Assembly (NCBI GenBank): GCA_015179125.1
Contig: WHVA01000001.1
Coordinates: 124,001-188,000 of the forward strand
DNA length: 64,000 nt
Source of the DNA: Gautieria morchelliformis
Taxonomy: Eukaryota; Basidiomycota; Agaricomycetes; Gomphales; Gomphaceae
Direction of reading: 5' to 3'
Numbering within the stretch: position 1 is the stretch's first letter; each line of letters opens with the position of its first letter. The notes below the pieces were generated by a model. It saw only the letters and a program-made list of their open reading frames with translations. It was not told the origin of the DNA and made no database searches. Below, one piece after another: positions 32,710-44,299 of this stretch. A program made the translations under genes and the position numbers.

Positions 32710-34019
32710 ATCCGCACAATTTCCGCCCAGTATTCTCCACTGAGCAACTGGCATTGTCCCTGCGTGCCACAGCATTGCAGTTTCCGCTACTCCACACCTT
32801 GATTATTATGGACACCGAGTCTCTCCATTCCGACATCCATTCCGCACTTCGTTCTGACCCTATCTCCACAGCCCACCTCTATGACCCCACCAGTCCTGGA
32901 TGGTCCCTCGATTCCAACGGATTTCTCCAGTACAAGTCCCGGATTTACGTTCCGGATACCAACGATCTACGACTTTGCGTACTGCAGCAAAGCCGATCAC
33001 CCACTCTCAGGACACCAAGGCCAATACAAGACCCTTGACATAATCTGACGTACCTACACTTGGCCCCTTCTCCGCATGATGGTCCAAGACTATTGCAAGT
33101 CATGCACCACCTGTATGCATGCCAAGCCCCAACGTCACAAACCCTACGGCCTCCTGAAGCAACTTCCAATCATGGAACAACCCTGGAATTCGATATCCAT
33201 GGATTTCATTGAGAAACTTCCTACGTCATCTGGCTATGATACCATTCTAGTGATCGTTGACCGCCTCACAAAGCAGTCCATCTTCATTCTGACCTAGGAC
33301 ACCATCACTTCCGCCCAGCTCACGCAGCTCTTCGTGCTCCACGTATTTTCCAAGCACGGAATGCCTTCCCATGTCACTTCCAACTGTGGATCAGAATTCG
33401 TGTCCTCCTTATTCCGCACACTCGGCAAGGCTCTCGACATGAAGCTCCACTTCACTTCCGGTTATCATCCCGAAGGAGACGGACAAACGGAACGTACTAA
33501 TCAAACCCTTGAGCAGTATCTCCGCGTCTATTGCAACTATCAACACAGCAATTGGTCTGACCTCCTCCCGCTCGCAGAATTTGCTTACAACAATGCACCT
33601 TCCGCCACCACCAGAATTTCACCCTTTTATGCCAACAAGGGCTACCACCCGAATCTCGCCATCCACCCTGAACGCGACCTTGCCTCTGCCAGAGCCCGAG
33701 ATTTCATTGTGCAACTTGACGACCTTCACCAGCACCTCCGAGAGAACATTTCCGCTGCCCAGAAGATATACCAAACTTCCGCCGATCGGAAACACCTTCC
33801 GCAACCGGCATTTGAGATAGGCGACAAAGTCTTTGTCAAAGCGGAAAACTTCCGCACCACTCACCCCTCGAAGAAGCTCTCTGAGAACTACCTTGGTCCT
33901 TACGAGATCATCGCTAAGGCCGGCAGTCATTCTTTCACCCTCAGACTTCCTGACAATATGCGCGCAGTACACCCGGTATTCCATGTCTCCATGCTTGAGC
34001 CCGCAGTTCCGAATACAAT
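32710..34019 (+). pseudogene. pol: Gypsy Pol, second part: integrase (truncated)
   Basis: Continues the pol frame with NPHNFRPVFSTEQLALSLRA, then MDTESLHSDIHSAL. The zinc-binding region CKSCTTCMHAKPQRHKPYG (33,100) and the integrase core follow (SMDFIEKLPTSSGYDTILVI with the first D; TSNCGSEFVS; GYHPEGDGQTERTNQTLEQY with the E). The second catalytic D is N in TSNCGSEF, which would inactivate it. Further damage: a frameshift near 33,000, TGA for CGA at about 33,037 (DII-stop-RTY) and TAG at 33,296. It ends at VFHVSMLEPAVPN where unit R copy C begins. Confidence 0.9.
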
Positions 34020-34104
34020 TCCTTGCGCGATATGTGACTCCACTCCCACATCGCTACGCACAACTCAGTCCCTCGTCTGCATTCCAGTCCTTCTTTCTTA
34101 TATC

Positions 34105-35898
34105 ATGTCTCAGGCGGACTCCTTGGGTGAAATCCAGGCGCTATCAGACCTGTACGTATTTACCACATTGAGTGAGATGCAGAAGAACTTACCTAAACTA
34201 GCTTTGCGTTCAACTTTACCATCCTAGCAGCGCTTGGTATGCGTCCACAACCCCTATCTAATTCCATGATTTCCATAGCTTGTTAATACAGCGCTGCTCA
34301 TCTATGACACTCTGCTCACTCTGCCATCTGAGATCAAGCACATTTGGTGCAAGACTGTCAAAATCGGCACCATTCTCTATTTATTCTCTCATTACCTGCT
34401 CATGGCTTTTTTTGTTCTTGTCATATATGACAATTTATCTAACCTGTCCGTTGAGGTATATTACGACAACACTCTCATGTGTAACACCCTTACTGATTGG
34501 AACGAGTATCTAGTATGAGTTGCATTCTTTATGAACAAGCAACCTAGAGACTCATGTATTCAAAGGAAATGTAATACTATAACTCACCTAGTTCGTGCTT
34601 TACAAGTTCCTTTGGGGATTGGTGTACATGGTGATTATACCCATATATTTCTCAGGCAGAAGGATCAACACATTTTATTACCTAGGCCTTCTGCTAGCTC
34701 GCACCTATGCTATCTCCCTTCAGAATCAAAAGGTTTTGGGTGTTCTTGGGCTGCTCATTCTTAGCCCTGCTATCATTCATGTGGTATGTCCCTGTGCAGA
34801 CTTTGTGTAAATAGCATAAATTCATTTCACTGAATATAGTACTTGTCTGTTTTGGTCAATTGCAATTTCACTAGTTCGCAATCTAATACATTGACTTTGT
34901 CAGGACTGACTAGGACTTTCTGCTTAGATTTATACTAACAAATTCTTCAGGTGTAAGATCTAGGGGTATGTATTTGTCTGATTTGTCTCTGAATACCTTT
35001 GACAGGGAATACCACCAGTAATGTTACTGTAATCCTTTTTGACACTGGAGTTGTGATGGTAACCATTCTGAGCTCAATCCAAACCTTCAGGCTTTGGCGG
35101 AAAGGAGAGATTTGGGGTAAGAAATCTCTCATTAGTCTAATGATTCACCAAGGTGAGCATACAACATATTGCTTATATCTATGGACATATCACTAATCTA
35201 CAGGTAAGGCTTGGTGAGATATGGGTATGAAACATTATTCCTAAGATATTGCATATGTTGATTCATATTTAGATTTGTGCTTACAATTACTTTGGCTAAT
35301 ACGGTCACACCTCGGCTATTGTTACTTACAAAGACCTTGAACTTTGAGGGCTTACCCATCTTCTTTTACATTTCAGGTATTGAGGGCTTGTAATACATTG
35401 ATCATGATAAAAGAATGGCTAACTAAAGCTGATTTATGGCATAAAGCCAAGCCTTCATGGCATCTTAGGCTACCTTCAGAACAGGTATCTTCTCACCAAT
35501 TTAAGAAGAAAGACATGTGCTTGTACTAACACTGCACATACAGCTTGTCGATAATTATTGTCTGCCGGTTCCATCTAACTCTCAAAGAGAGACACAGTCG
35601 ACTTAACAGCCCCTCATTACCCTCTCTTTCATTCACAAGCTTCAAAGCAGCCAGACAAAGTGTTCACACTGCTATAGTGGCTGAATTTGGGAACCCTCAT
35701 TTGAGCCAGGGACTTGGCACTGAGACAAGGGAGGACACCATGGCTGATCAGGAAAACCAGCAGCCACCTGAAGAGGCTCGGTCAGCTGGGATAGAATTGG
35801 ATGTGTTTCCTTGGGTGACTGGACGTCCTGGAGATGTAGAAATGGCTGGGCAGATTGCATCTGGTGAGCAGTCAGCGTCTCTTTCAGGCACTGGTTAA
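34105..35898 (+). CDS. DUF6533-type membrane protein gene, copy C
   Basis: Same plan as copies A and B: start MSQADSLGEIQALSD at 34,105, DTLLTLPSEIKHIW near 34,310 with a one-base insertion in GCTTGTTAATACAGC that shifts the frame in the third exon, helix exon near 34,690-34,780, exon with VTVILFDTGVVMVTILSS from about 35,020, and C-terminal exon to 35,898. The frame break near 34,285 suggests this copy is a pseudogene unless splicing differs. The gypsy integrase ends only 85 bp upstream, so its native promoter is gone. Confidence 0.5.
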
Positions 35899-36117
35899 TG
35901 GTTCCATAGGATCTGGAAGAATAGCAGAGGCTTAATAAGAGCATCCAAGCTAAGCCATCATAGCCACAATTCCAATAGAAACCAACTAGCAGAGCAATAT
36001 GCAGCAACTTATGTGGCTATCTGCTCACTCTGGCAAACCCATACATTCAAAAAACCATGGATACATATATATTCTGTGACATTTCAAATTTGACTTTCTT
36101 CATAATTTATTCCACTG

Positions 36118-36480
36118 GTGGTGGCCTGTGGGGCATTGCATGTTTGTGAGTGGTTTAGGGAAAATGGCAGGCATCTGGCAAGATGCCTGCCTGAAAATCA
36201 AGGCTCAACCATGACAGACAAAGTGTTTACCCAATCGAGTTCACTTGGTCCGTGCGTACACTGGCTTGAGCTCATAGACTGTGAAGATATAACAGGCAAC
36301 ACCTTAATCGCTTATATCAAGGTGAGGCAGGTGTCAGGGCATGTGGAGGAATTCCAGTTATTGGTGAGTGGGTGTCCAGGAGTGGAAGACAAGCACCTGG
36401 CTGAAGTGTCCCATTTTGTAATTGTTGAGGGGGTTGATGATTATCCTTCATATACTGAGGAATATTCAGACCCTCCTTAA
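36118..36480 (+). CDS. Conserved open frame in unit R, copy C (unknown)
   Basis: Counterpart of 3,940-4,272 and 16,146-16,478 with ten extra C-terminal codons. Coding status is doubtful. Confidence 0.2.
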   Translation: MVACGALHVCEWFRENGRHLARCLPENQGSTMTDKVFTQSSSLGPCVHWLELIDCEDITGNTLIAYIKVRQVSGHVEEFQLLVSGCPGVEDKHLAEVSHFVIVEGVDDYPSYTEEYSDPP

Positions 36481-37625
36481 CAAATCTTGAATATTCATCT
36501 AACATCATAACCATAAATTGAAATTTATTCTGTAAATTGCCTGCAATGGCAGAACTGGCAGAAGAAGGCCTTTCTGCTGAGTGTGGCAGAATATGGCAGA
36601 AAAGGTTTAGTGGCATACCATATATCTACACTAAAACCACATGACAAAAACAGATGGTACAGCAGATGTGACAGATGACCTGTGTGGCTGATGTCAGGCT
36701 CAGTAGACATCAGCCATGCTCAGTCCTGCCTCTGGATCCCGATGTTTGTGCATATAAATGTCCTCTTCATATATCTGCAGTGCTTGGCCTTTATCAGCAC
36801 CTTTTCTTGCTTCAAGATCATATACCTGCACTGCAGTGATCTCACTTCCTTCCAGTTCAGAATTGATAGAGTCATAGATTTACTGGTAGAGTATAGATGT
36901 GGCCTATAGCTCGAGGCCAAGTTCAATGGATAACACAAGAGGAAAATAACTTGAAGTTTGACTCAAGACTTTGTTATGACCATGCAGTTCCGACTTCTGA
37001 CACTCAGTTCCACTCGCATTCCAACCCTCTGATAATGTTATGTATTGGAAATACCGGAGGTCAGAACGAGAAAGGACAACGGCTTCAACTTATGTGTTGC
37101 ACCCCTGATGAATTATTGGCCTAAGTATTTCGGATCTGACTTCCAGTCATCGGAGAAGGTGGAAGTCAGGAAGACAGTGCTGAAGGTCAGAGGTCAGAGG
37201 ACAGAGGTCGGAATGCAGTCAGGTAAGGCCATGGGTGGATGGCAACATTTGAAGTGTCTCTGCGTAGTATGTCAGTGTCTCAGATACACAGCCTGAGAGA
37301 GGCTTGGCAAGTGTCTCCATAAGAGCTCATTCGGCGGCGGATTTGTAATTCGCAATTAGAAAGCGCAATGTCAATTCGGGTGGTGTGGTATTGTGATCTC
37401 ATTTGCTCAGTTTCAGCCCGCCGAACGCGACACTCAAAATGCGTGATTTTGCTCAATTTCACCGAAGGCAGCCGAACACTCCAAACTGAAATTCTGTCAC
37501 GTGACACATAATTTTCCTCTGCACCGCTGCCACCGCACCACTTCAAAGAAAGCATGGCGCCAGTACATTCCCAATTGAGATGGGGCACGTCGGAGAGGCT
37601 CCAGAAACACTGAAAGGCCGCTTTT

Positions 37626-38890
37626 TTGGTGCTTACCAGTGCTCTTGCCAATACAACAACATTCTATCAAAAAAGGTACTTAGATAAAAAACTGCTCCAT
37701 AATTCAGTACTGTCAGGATGGGGCTGGGTGAAGGAACTTCTGGATGGCAATCCACAATGCATGAAGGACCAACTTGGCATGCATAAACACGTATTTCAAG
37801 CGTTGTGCTTGGAGCTTGCTAGCAAAAGTCTACTGGGCCATACCCGCCACATTTGCTTGGAGGAACAAGTTGCTATTTTCTTGTACACAGCCGTAACCAA
37901 CCTGTCTAATAGGAAACTTGCCGAACACTTTCAGCAAAGTGGAGACACCATATCAAAGTTATTGAGTTTACTATTTTTATGTGATTACCTGTTTTGATCA
38001 TGTCCCTAGATGCTTTCACAGAGTACTTGAAGCTCTCACCACGACCCCATTCTATAATACCTATGTCCAACTCCCTGATGAGAACACACCACTTGCTGAA
38101 GAGATTGAGAGCAACCCAAAGCTCTTTCCATACTTTCAGGACACACTAGGTGCAATCAATGGGACACATCTGGATGTTCATCCACCCAGTGAGCACAAGG
38201 CACGTTACTGGAACAGGAGAGGGGGGGTTACACAGAATGTGCTTGTAGCATGTACATTTGACATGCATTTTTACTATGTCCTTGCTGGCTGGGAGGGTAG
38301 TGCATATGATGGTGCAATCTTTGAGGATGCACGGTGCCATGACCTGAAGATACCAGCTGGGAAGTACTACCTTGCTGATGCTGGGTTTGCCTCATGTGAT
38401 GCATTGCTTGTCCCATATTGAGGTGTTCGCTACCATCTCCGGGAGTGGGAGGCTAGTCAGCACAAGTGAGTTGTGGAACCATAGGCTTATTATCTCCAAT
38501 ATTTATCACAGTTTATAGACCTGGAAATCCCAAGGAACTGTTCAATCTGCAACACGCACAGGCACAAAATGTGGTTTAAAGGATTTTTGGGGTATCTTAG
38601 AAACGATTTGCCATGCTACGATTTGCAAATGAGTTCCCAATTGCAGTGCAGGGTTGTATCATCTCTGCTCTTTGCATCTTGCATAACTTTATCCGCACCC
38701 ATGACATTGATGATGATATGGAATGGGATGGCGGGGAAGGTCCTCATGCAGTTCAAAAAGAGCATGTGCAGGAGCAACCTCATGTAGGCATCACATGAGC
38801 AGAATCCACAAGGGCAGCACATAGGCATGATGCTATTGCTGAAGCCATGTGGTTGGACTATGACACAGGGAACCATCGACATGCATAGGG
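37626..38890 (+). pseudogene. PIF/Harbinger (HARBI1-type) transposase
   Basis: Motifs in order: MKDQLGMHKHVFQALCLEL and EEQVAIFLYTAVTNLSNRKL (helical N-terminus), an intron near 37,960-38,010, CFHRVLEAL, then the DDE domain: DTLGAINGTHLDVHPPSE (first D in GAINGTHLD), RGGVTQNVLVACTFDMHF, LAGWEGSAYDGAIFEDA and YYLADAGFASCDALLVPY (second D). After that come RYHLREWEA, FNLQHAQAQNVV and ALCILHNFIR. Stops interrupt it: CGA to TGA after LLVPY (about 38,419) and TAA after QAQNVV (about 38,577). The intact family is about 400-450 aa. Confidence 0.88.
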
Positions 38891-39024
38891 ATACTCAGAT
38901 ATGACTATCAGACTTCTATTAAGCCTATGACATGTATCGCTTTGTCCTTCTTTTTCCGTGTTTGAGACGGTCTCGCCTAGCCTTTCATGCCCCTTTCTTT
39001 TCCTTCTTCTTCTTTTGCCTCTTT

Positions 39025-39737
39025 CTCGGTTTCCCTCCTGCACTCGCCATGTCTTCGTGGGCGTAGTGGGGGGTAAAATGCAACCTTTAGCAGGATACGG
39101 CGCATGGTCGGGTTTGTAAACGACTAAAGCCCAGTAAACGACTAAAGCTGAGTAAACGACTAAAGTGTCTGCCCACGCCATCATCCTGGCATGCGTTCTC
39201 CTTTTTCTTTCCCTCCCCTTGCCTTTTCTCCTGTCTGTCCGTGCTGTCATCCTGGCCTGCGTTCTCCTTTCTTTCTTTCCCTCTTATTGCCCTCCGGTTT
39301 TCCTTCTGTCTCTCACTTGCCTTGATGTCATATTCACTATATACTTCAACTTATAAGCAGCTGACTGTCGTGTTTTTCTGTTTGTCTCTTTCAAATGTCT
39401 GCCATTACCTTGGCTGCTAATGTTTGTCTTCAAGGTGGTTGTCATCAGATGACTACGCCCACTTACTATTGTTTTTACAACACCGTCATCCAGGGGGTCG
39501 CTGATGGCACCGTGCCTCTCGAGATGAGGCTTCACAGTCCCCCCGGGGAGACGTTCACAATGGCACTAAGTCTTTCATGTTGGAGTGCATCTGCGTTCCT
39601 TGCTTTGTTATAGTACCCTCACTTCTTCGTCTTTGTTAGTCGTTTACAAACCCGACTGTATGCCGTATCCTGCTAAAGGTTGCATGTTACCCCCCACTAT
39701 GCCCACGAAGACACAGCGAGTGCAGGAGGGAAACCGA
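39025..39737. repeat. Inverted-repeat element (about 105-bp arms), MITE-like
   Basis: Left arm 39,025-39,129 (CTCGGTTTCCCTCCTGCACT ... GGGTTTGTAAACGACTAAAG) is the reverse complement of 39,636-39,737. Between the arms is a small frame (39,395-39,613, MSAITLAANVCLQGG...) with no known relative. The left arm ends with three tandem copies of GTAAACGACTAAAG. A pyrimidine-rich 71-bp block (38,968-39,038) before it is repeated after it (39,739-39,809). Confidence 0.75.
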
Positions 39738-39738
39738 G

Positions 39739-39995
39739 GTCTTGCCTAGCCTTTCATGCCCCTTTCTTTTCCTTCTTCTTCTTTTGCCTCTTTCTCGGTT
39801 TCCCTCCTGTCTCTGACATTGTCGCTGTGTATCTCAACTTATAAGGTGGTGAGCGTGGTCTTTTCCCATTTGTCTCTTCCAAATGTCTACCATTACCTTG
39901 GCTGCTAATGTGTGTCTTTGAGGTGGTCATCGTCAGATGACTTCACTGACTTACTTACGACACCATCGTCCAGGGGTTTGCTGACACTGCCTTAA
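39739..39995 (+). repeat. Degenerate direct copy of 38,968-39,038 plus 39,309-39,500
   Basis: After the 71-bp pyrimidine-rich block, CTGTCTCT..ACATT, TCAACTTATAAG and MSTITLAANVCL-stop-GG reproduce the inside of the inverted-repeat element in diverged form. This suggests an older tandem copy into or beside which the inverted-repeat element was placed. The following 40,000-40,400 has no recognised gene. Confidence 0.6.
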
Positions 39996-40406
39996 AAAGT
40001 CTGCACTTCAACATGTTTCCTTTTTCGGTCATCGCCTGACTTCGGGTTTAAGACAGTGTCTTATTGTTCTTTCCCTGTCCCCTTTCAAGTTTCTCATCTT
40101 TGCTATACCTCCCAGAATCACTCGTCCCATGATCCTTCACCATACTTACCATGCCCTTGGTATGTGCCGTCCCCGCCGACATTTAGTGGACCTGTACCAA
40201 CGTAATATATCCCCTTTAACTTTTTTTCTTCCCATCTATGTCTGCCAACCCAATGTGTACCTCCTCCCACATGTGCTTTATAACATGGACTGGGTGGGTC
40301 ACATGCAGGAGGTATTATGGGTGCATATGGTGTGGTCTGTCAATGGTATCGAGAGTAGTTTCAATAGTTCAAACCCTACGGTGTCCGATTCTGAGTAGAT
40401 CAGTTT

Positions 40407-41630
40407 TTACTGTAACTCCGTAAGTAGTATACTTGCAAAATAATTTCTATTCTTCCCACGTAATAACCATCCGCCGAAGCGAAGCGCAGGCGAAGCTTGT
40501 ATACCGAATAAAGCTGCGTGTGTTCCTATTTCTTCACGTATCTGAGCCTCCAACCACAACCACCGCCTGGGCTTATTGCGCATTGCCAGATACATGTCTG
40601 CAGCAGCTGTATTGCGCATGAAAATCTCGGCCACAGTGACCACCTCAAGGTCTGTGAGCCCTTCCTCTTTGTCCTCTACCATTTGCATGGCTTTTGTCTT
40701 ACGTACCGGGGATGCACAAAGGTCAGTAGAGCTATTACCTTGATTACTCAAGGCTGCTGCCATGTCGGTGACAGCAGTACTCATGGAAAGTATCGCATCG
40801 GTACCACTTTTGTGAACCCGTTTGCATGCCAGCTTCGTCGCCGTGGCAGCCTTGCGTTTTTTGGATTTGTGGCTTGGTGTAACCTTCATAGTGTAAGAAG
40901 GACTGCGTATTAGTGAAAGAAAAGAACGGTTCACACCTTATCATCACTTTCATTGTCGCTACTTTTATTCCCATCTTTGTCTGCTGGCGCATCATGCCCC
41001 GAGTCCGCTAATTCTTCGTCGTCATCATCTCCCTCATCTATATCACCTACAAAAGGAGAACTACTCCTGAAAACACCTGTACCAGTGGAAATAACACCAT
41101 CAATGAGGTGCGCCATCTGTGCAAACAGGGGGAAGCTCCTTCTGCGGAAGGGATTTGCCTTCGGGTGGGCCTGTGATAGAATAAGCGATTAGAATAGATA
41201 CGCGGCACATGTACTCACCAGGATATACGCATCCCACACTTCTTTTGATGCCATGACGAGCTTCTTGCCCTCGTTCCATCCGAACCTGGATTGCTCACGC
41301 AATGTTTTGACTATCTTGTAATGTGTCTTGAACTAACTAGTAGATTAGAAACCAGTAGTATAGAATTGAAAAGGTACTTACGCGCTGCCAGCACGTCTTA
41401 CAGGGCCCTATTTTCTTGGCTACTGCAGGACTGAACTTCATTGCCAATGCCATGACAATGAGACTCCAAGTGGTGGCCTTCCAGCCTGATTCCGCTTGAG
41501 TACCACCCTCGTGTGCTTGGAGGAGTACAGCGACGAGCTCGGCCTCCTCTTCAGCTGTCCAGTCAACACATTCCTTTTTGGCTTGTCCGATCTGGGAACC
41601 GCCATGACGTAGTGCGTAGAACGACCTGGT
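40407..41630 (-). pseudogene. Myb/SANT-like DNA-binding protein of the Harbinger element
   Basis: Minus strand: start MAVPRSDKPK (41,605), then, after a one-base shift in a run of A, CVDWTAEEEAELVAVLLQAH and GWKATTWSLIVMALAMKF and KTCWQR, a trihelix Myb-type domain. An exon with FKTHYKIVKTLREQSRFGWN and KEVWDAYIL (41,330-41,220) follows, then AHPKANPFRRRSFP (41,175), an acidic linker and a basic tail with SHKSKKRKAATATK and a C-terminal helix. The missing base near 41,575 breaks the frame. Harbinger elements use this partner to bring the transposase into the nucleus and onto its ends. Confidence 0.8.
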
Positions 41631-41667
41631 GTAATGACGGAGGGCGATTCGGTTTTCAAAATAACGA

Positions 41668-41693
41668 GGAATTCTGGTCAGAACCAGAATTCC
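41668..41693. repeat. Perfect 11-bp-arm hairpin
   Basis: GGAATTCTGGT and ACCAGAATTCC with a CAGA loop, just upstream of the Myb-like start. Could be a regulatory or end-binding structure. Confidence 0.6.
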
Positions 41694-41857
41694 AACTTAC
41701 CTATGAAAATTGCAATCGCTGAAGTTGGCAATTTCCGAAATTGTGTCAGCTGAATGGTCACACAATCTCATGCAATTTTCGGAATCATCAGGAATCAATG
41801 TGATCTCATTTTGGGTGCGTGATTCCATGCGATTCCATAGTCAAACAGGATCTAAGT

Positions 41858-42270
41858 GTTATAGGGTGATACACCTTTGCTACCGTGTAATCAGGTTTCC
41901 CTGGTTTCCACAGGATGGCGATTGTGGAGGTTCTCCACTGTTGGGGGTAAGTGTTGAAATGAAGTGTGGCCTGGTAAATGCAGCCTGGGTAAGGGGTGAG
42001 TAAATCTGCACAATGAGTTAGTACTGCGTTCGAGAGCCCAGATGGACCTGCAGCTTTGTAAGGGCCCATTTTGCCGATTGTGCATTGGATTTGCCCATCA
42101 GTTATCTGCGCATACTCAAATGCAGGCTCTGGAAATGGCATGTTGGGTTCCTGCTGGAGTTGTACCCCTTGCGAAGGGAAAAAAGATGTGAACAGTATTT
42201 TGCTTTTCTCTGCGTTATCTGAAACTCTGGTTTCCAAATTGCCTATAACCTTGAGGGGAGGGATTCTCAT
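41858..42270 (-). pseudogene. LINE reverse-transcriptase fragment
   Basis: Minus: ITDGQIQCTIGKMGPYKAAG, PSGLSNAVLTHCADLLTPY, YQATLHFNTYPQQWRTSTIA, LWKPGKPDYTVAKVYHPITL. This is the linker between endonuclease and RT and the first RT block of mushroom non-LTR retrotransposons. It is truncated on both sides. The right end of the Harbinger element lies at or near 41,858. Confidence 0.88.
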
Positions 42271-42309
42271 GCAGGCTCCGTTGGTTGTGTTAGAAACTAG
42301 GGGCTATGG

Positions 42310-42800
42310 CAGGGAAGGTTCGGTAGAGTTCTTAGAAAGCTAGAATCAAATGTACTCTCTCAGTGAATTTATTGTCACTGTTATATTGATACAATACCTA
42401 GAATCAAATGTACTACATGATTTTCAGTCAACATGTTATGAAAATACAAAGAATACTACTCGCCTCTCTCAGTGAATTTATTGTCACTGAGAGAGGAGTA
42501 CAATCCTGTCTCAGAACGCATATACCTGCACCCGGCCCTTTAGCGCCCAAGGGCTCGCGCGTTGAAGTCATTTCAAACTCCGCTGGGTGCAGCCGCTTGT
42601 GAAAATAGGAATAACAAAATGAAATGGAGAGGTAGGGAATGACTAGAAAATTTTGAAAATAACCAGAGAAGTGAATGCATGGTACAAGAACAATCTGAGA
42701 AGAGATTGAAACACCATACAATAAATCGAATATATTATGCTTGATTTTGGTGCAGGAGCATATATGCACCCAACAGGTTGATGGCCCCAACACCAAATAA
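42310..42800. repeat. Dispersed repeat P, copy 2
   Basis: Reverse-complement copy of 8,500-8,990 with only scattered changes. The hairpin is at 42,463-42,496. It lies immediately beyond the LINE fragment; the region 42,800-43,080 on minus keeps an open frame continuing from it, without recognised motifs. Confidence 0.72.
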
Positions 42801-43080
42801 CTAGCTGTCCATATGCTGGACTCATCTGCATTTTGCAACCAATCAATGCAAAACTCCTGCTTGGTTGCATGTATCAGGTCCATGTATTCATTCTGATTCA
42901 CGATATTCCTGATGTGCTGTTCTGGAGGTGGTGGAGATGGTTGAGCGGCATGGTCGTAACAGTATCTCCCCTTCAAGGTCTAGCCCCACGAGACCACAAG
43001 TCAGATCATGTGACCTGTGAACAATGCGTCGGAGTTCGAAATATAGGCAGGAGAAGGAACACTCTTCAATCCACATCCAT

Positions 43081-44256
43081 CATGAGCTCCCCAGTCAACT
43101 TCTCCAAAATGACCAGCGCCCAAATGAAGGAGCATTTCACCAATGTGCTTGCTGAAAAAGAATTGGTGGAAAAACGCGAGGCTGAGGAGGCCGCTCAGAA
43201 GGAGAAGGAGCGGCTGGAGGAGGAGCGCAAGGAAGAGGAGCACAAAGAAACAGAGCGCAAGGACCATGAGGAGCGCGATCGTCTGGAGTGTGAGCCTGAA
43301 GAGCGGGAGGCTGAAGAAGTGGCGGAAAAGCTCGTGGAGGAGCAAGCTGCTGCGGAAAAGGCAACCACAGAAAAGGCAGAGAAAAGTCGCACGGCAATAA
43401 AGGTAAGTGCTTCGGTCCGCTTGATAAGATAGCCTGACTGTCAGAACAGAAGAAACTGGCCAAGGCAGAAGGGATTTCTGTTTGGAGCAAAACTCCATTG
43501 GAGGACACACCGGAAGAGACCCCGAAGCCCAAATACAAGGGCAAGGGGAAAGTGATGGCGGAGTGGCGGGTGGCACAGGAGGAAAAACAGCACCGGAAGG
43601 AGGCGCACCAAGTGGGTGTCAAGAGATTGGCACCGGAAGACGACGGCCCTTCAGAGCCTAGCTGTGAGGGCTGCTTAGAAAAGGAATTGCCGTGTGTGTG
43701 GGACCTGGCTGGAAAAACCACAGCCTGAAACCACTGCAAGGACGCGAAGAAGGCGTGCATTGTTGGTGGACTCACAGCCCGGTGTCGACCAAGCGGAAGA
43801 AAACCGGAGGGTCAGAAATCGGGTTGGAAAGGCCTTCGCAAGGAAGGAAACCCTTGTCCAGGGATGCAAAGGTGAAGGGAAACCAAGGGGGGCTGGAGGG
43901 GAGCAGGAGTGGGGTGACCGGACAGGAGGGGACTGCAGATCCTCTTCTGGATATCGCTCGGTCACTCCATGGATTTCTCCAACAAGGGGGAGCAAGGGTT
44001 GCGCATGCAGCATAACTTTTACAGTGCAGTCGTGGATCACCTCGGGGCCTTTGAGGATCACCTGGATCAGGTTGTTGTGGAGTTGAGGTGGATGCAGGAG
44101 ACGGAGGACTCGGAAGCGGGCACAGAAGTGTCGTAGGGCAAGGTCCAGGATGTCGTGAGGTTCAAGGAAGCCTATGGGAGAAACGGAGATGTGGAGGATC
44201 CAGAGGTGGATGACTGGGCGGGATTTGGGGGTGACAATACCATGGAGGAAGACTAA
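43081..44256 (+). pseudogene. Coiled-coil/cysteine-cluster protein, degenerate
   Basis: Starts MSSPVNFSKMTSAQMKEHF at 43,081, then a long charged coiled coil (EKREAEEAAQKEKERLEEER), an intron at about 43,402-43,449 and KGKVMAEWRVAQEEKQHRKE. A cysteine cluster follows (CEGCLEKELPCVWDLAGKTT, then a TGA where a Cys is expected, HCKDAKKAC). After a frame change comes GTADPLLDIARSLHGF, and HNFYSAVVDHLGAFEDHL, ending DDWAGFGGDNTMEED. Mushroom genomes carry many such genes of unknown role, perhaps zinc-binding. The stop inside the cluster (about 43,726), the frame change and a TAG near 44,135 inactivate it. Confidence 0.75.
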
Positions 44257-44299
44257 GGGTTGGAACAAGTTGTAGAATAGTTTTCTTGGAACGTCGGAA

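Larger units (their letters stand above)
18283..34019 (+). mobile_element. Ty3/gypsy retrotransposon, split by a 10.2-kb insertion and lacking its 3' end
   Basis: The 5' LTR is followed by gag with a CCHC knuckle, protease, RT, RNase H and integrase in gypsy order. The pol frame stops abruptly at 22,500, and resumes in the correct frame at 32,710 once the Tc1/mariner-type insert is removed. At 34,019 the element ends inside the integrase C-terminal region (VFHVSMLEPAVPN), before the chromodomain seen in a sister fragment at 44,300-44,702, and joins unit R copy C. No 3' LTR is present. The coding regions have frameshifts and stops, so it is inactive. Confidence 0.9.
34020..37035 (+). repeat. 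Unit R, copy C
   Basis: Matches copy B from about 13,650 to 17,055, starting at CCTTGCGCGAT just upstream of the DUF6533 start codon. It lacks both the 14,547-14,935 and the 4,513-5,001 LTRs. It ends in the same pair of nested LTR fragments as copy B (36,972-37,035, then 37,036 on the other strand to about 37,200). Confidence 0.88.
37300..41850. mobile_element. Decayed PIF/Harbinger element (limits approximate)
   Basis: Holds the two genes typical of this superfamily: a DDE transposase on plus and a Myb/SANT-like DNA-binding protein on minus, facing each other. Both are broken. I could not identify terminal inverted repeats or the 3-bp duplication. The limits are set by the LTR fragment on the left and the LINE fragment on the right. 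A 700-bp inverted-repeat structure sits between the two genes. Confidence 0.75.

Noticed and set aside
43137-43775. Minus-strand frames of 190-210 codons
   Set aside because: They are antisense to the coiled-coil gene, whose plus-strand frame has an intron and the expected cysteine motif.
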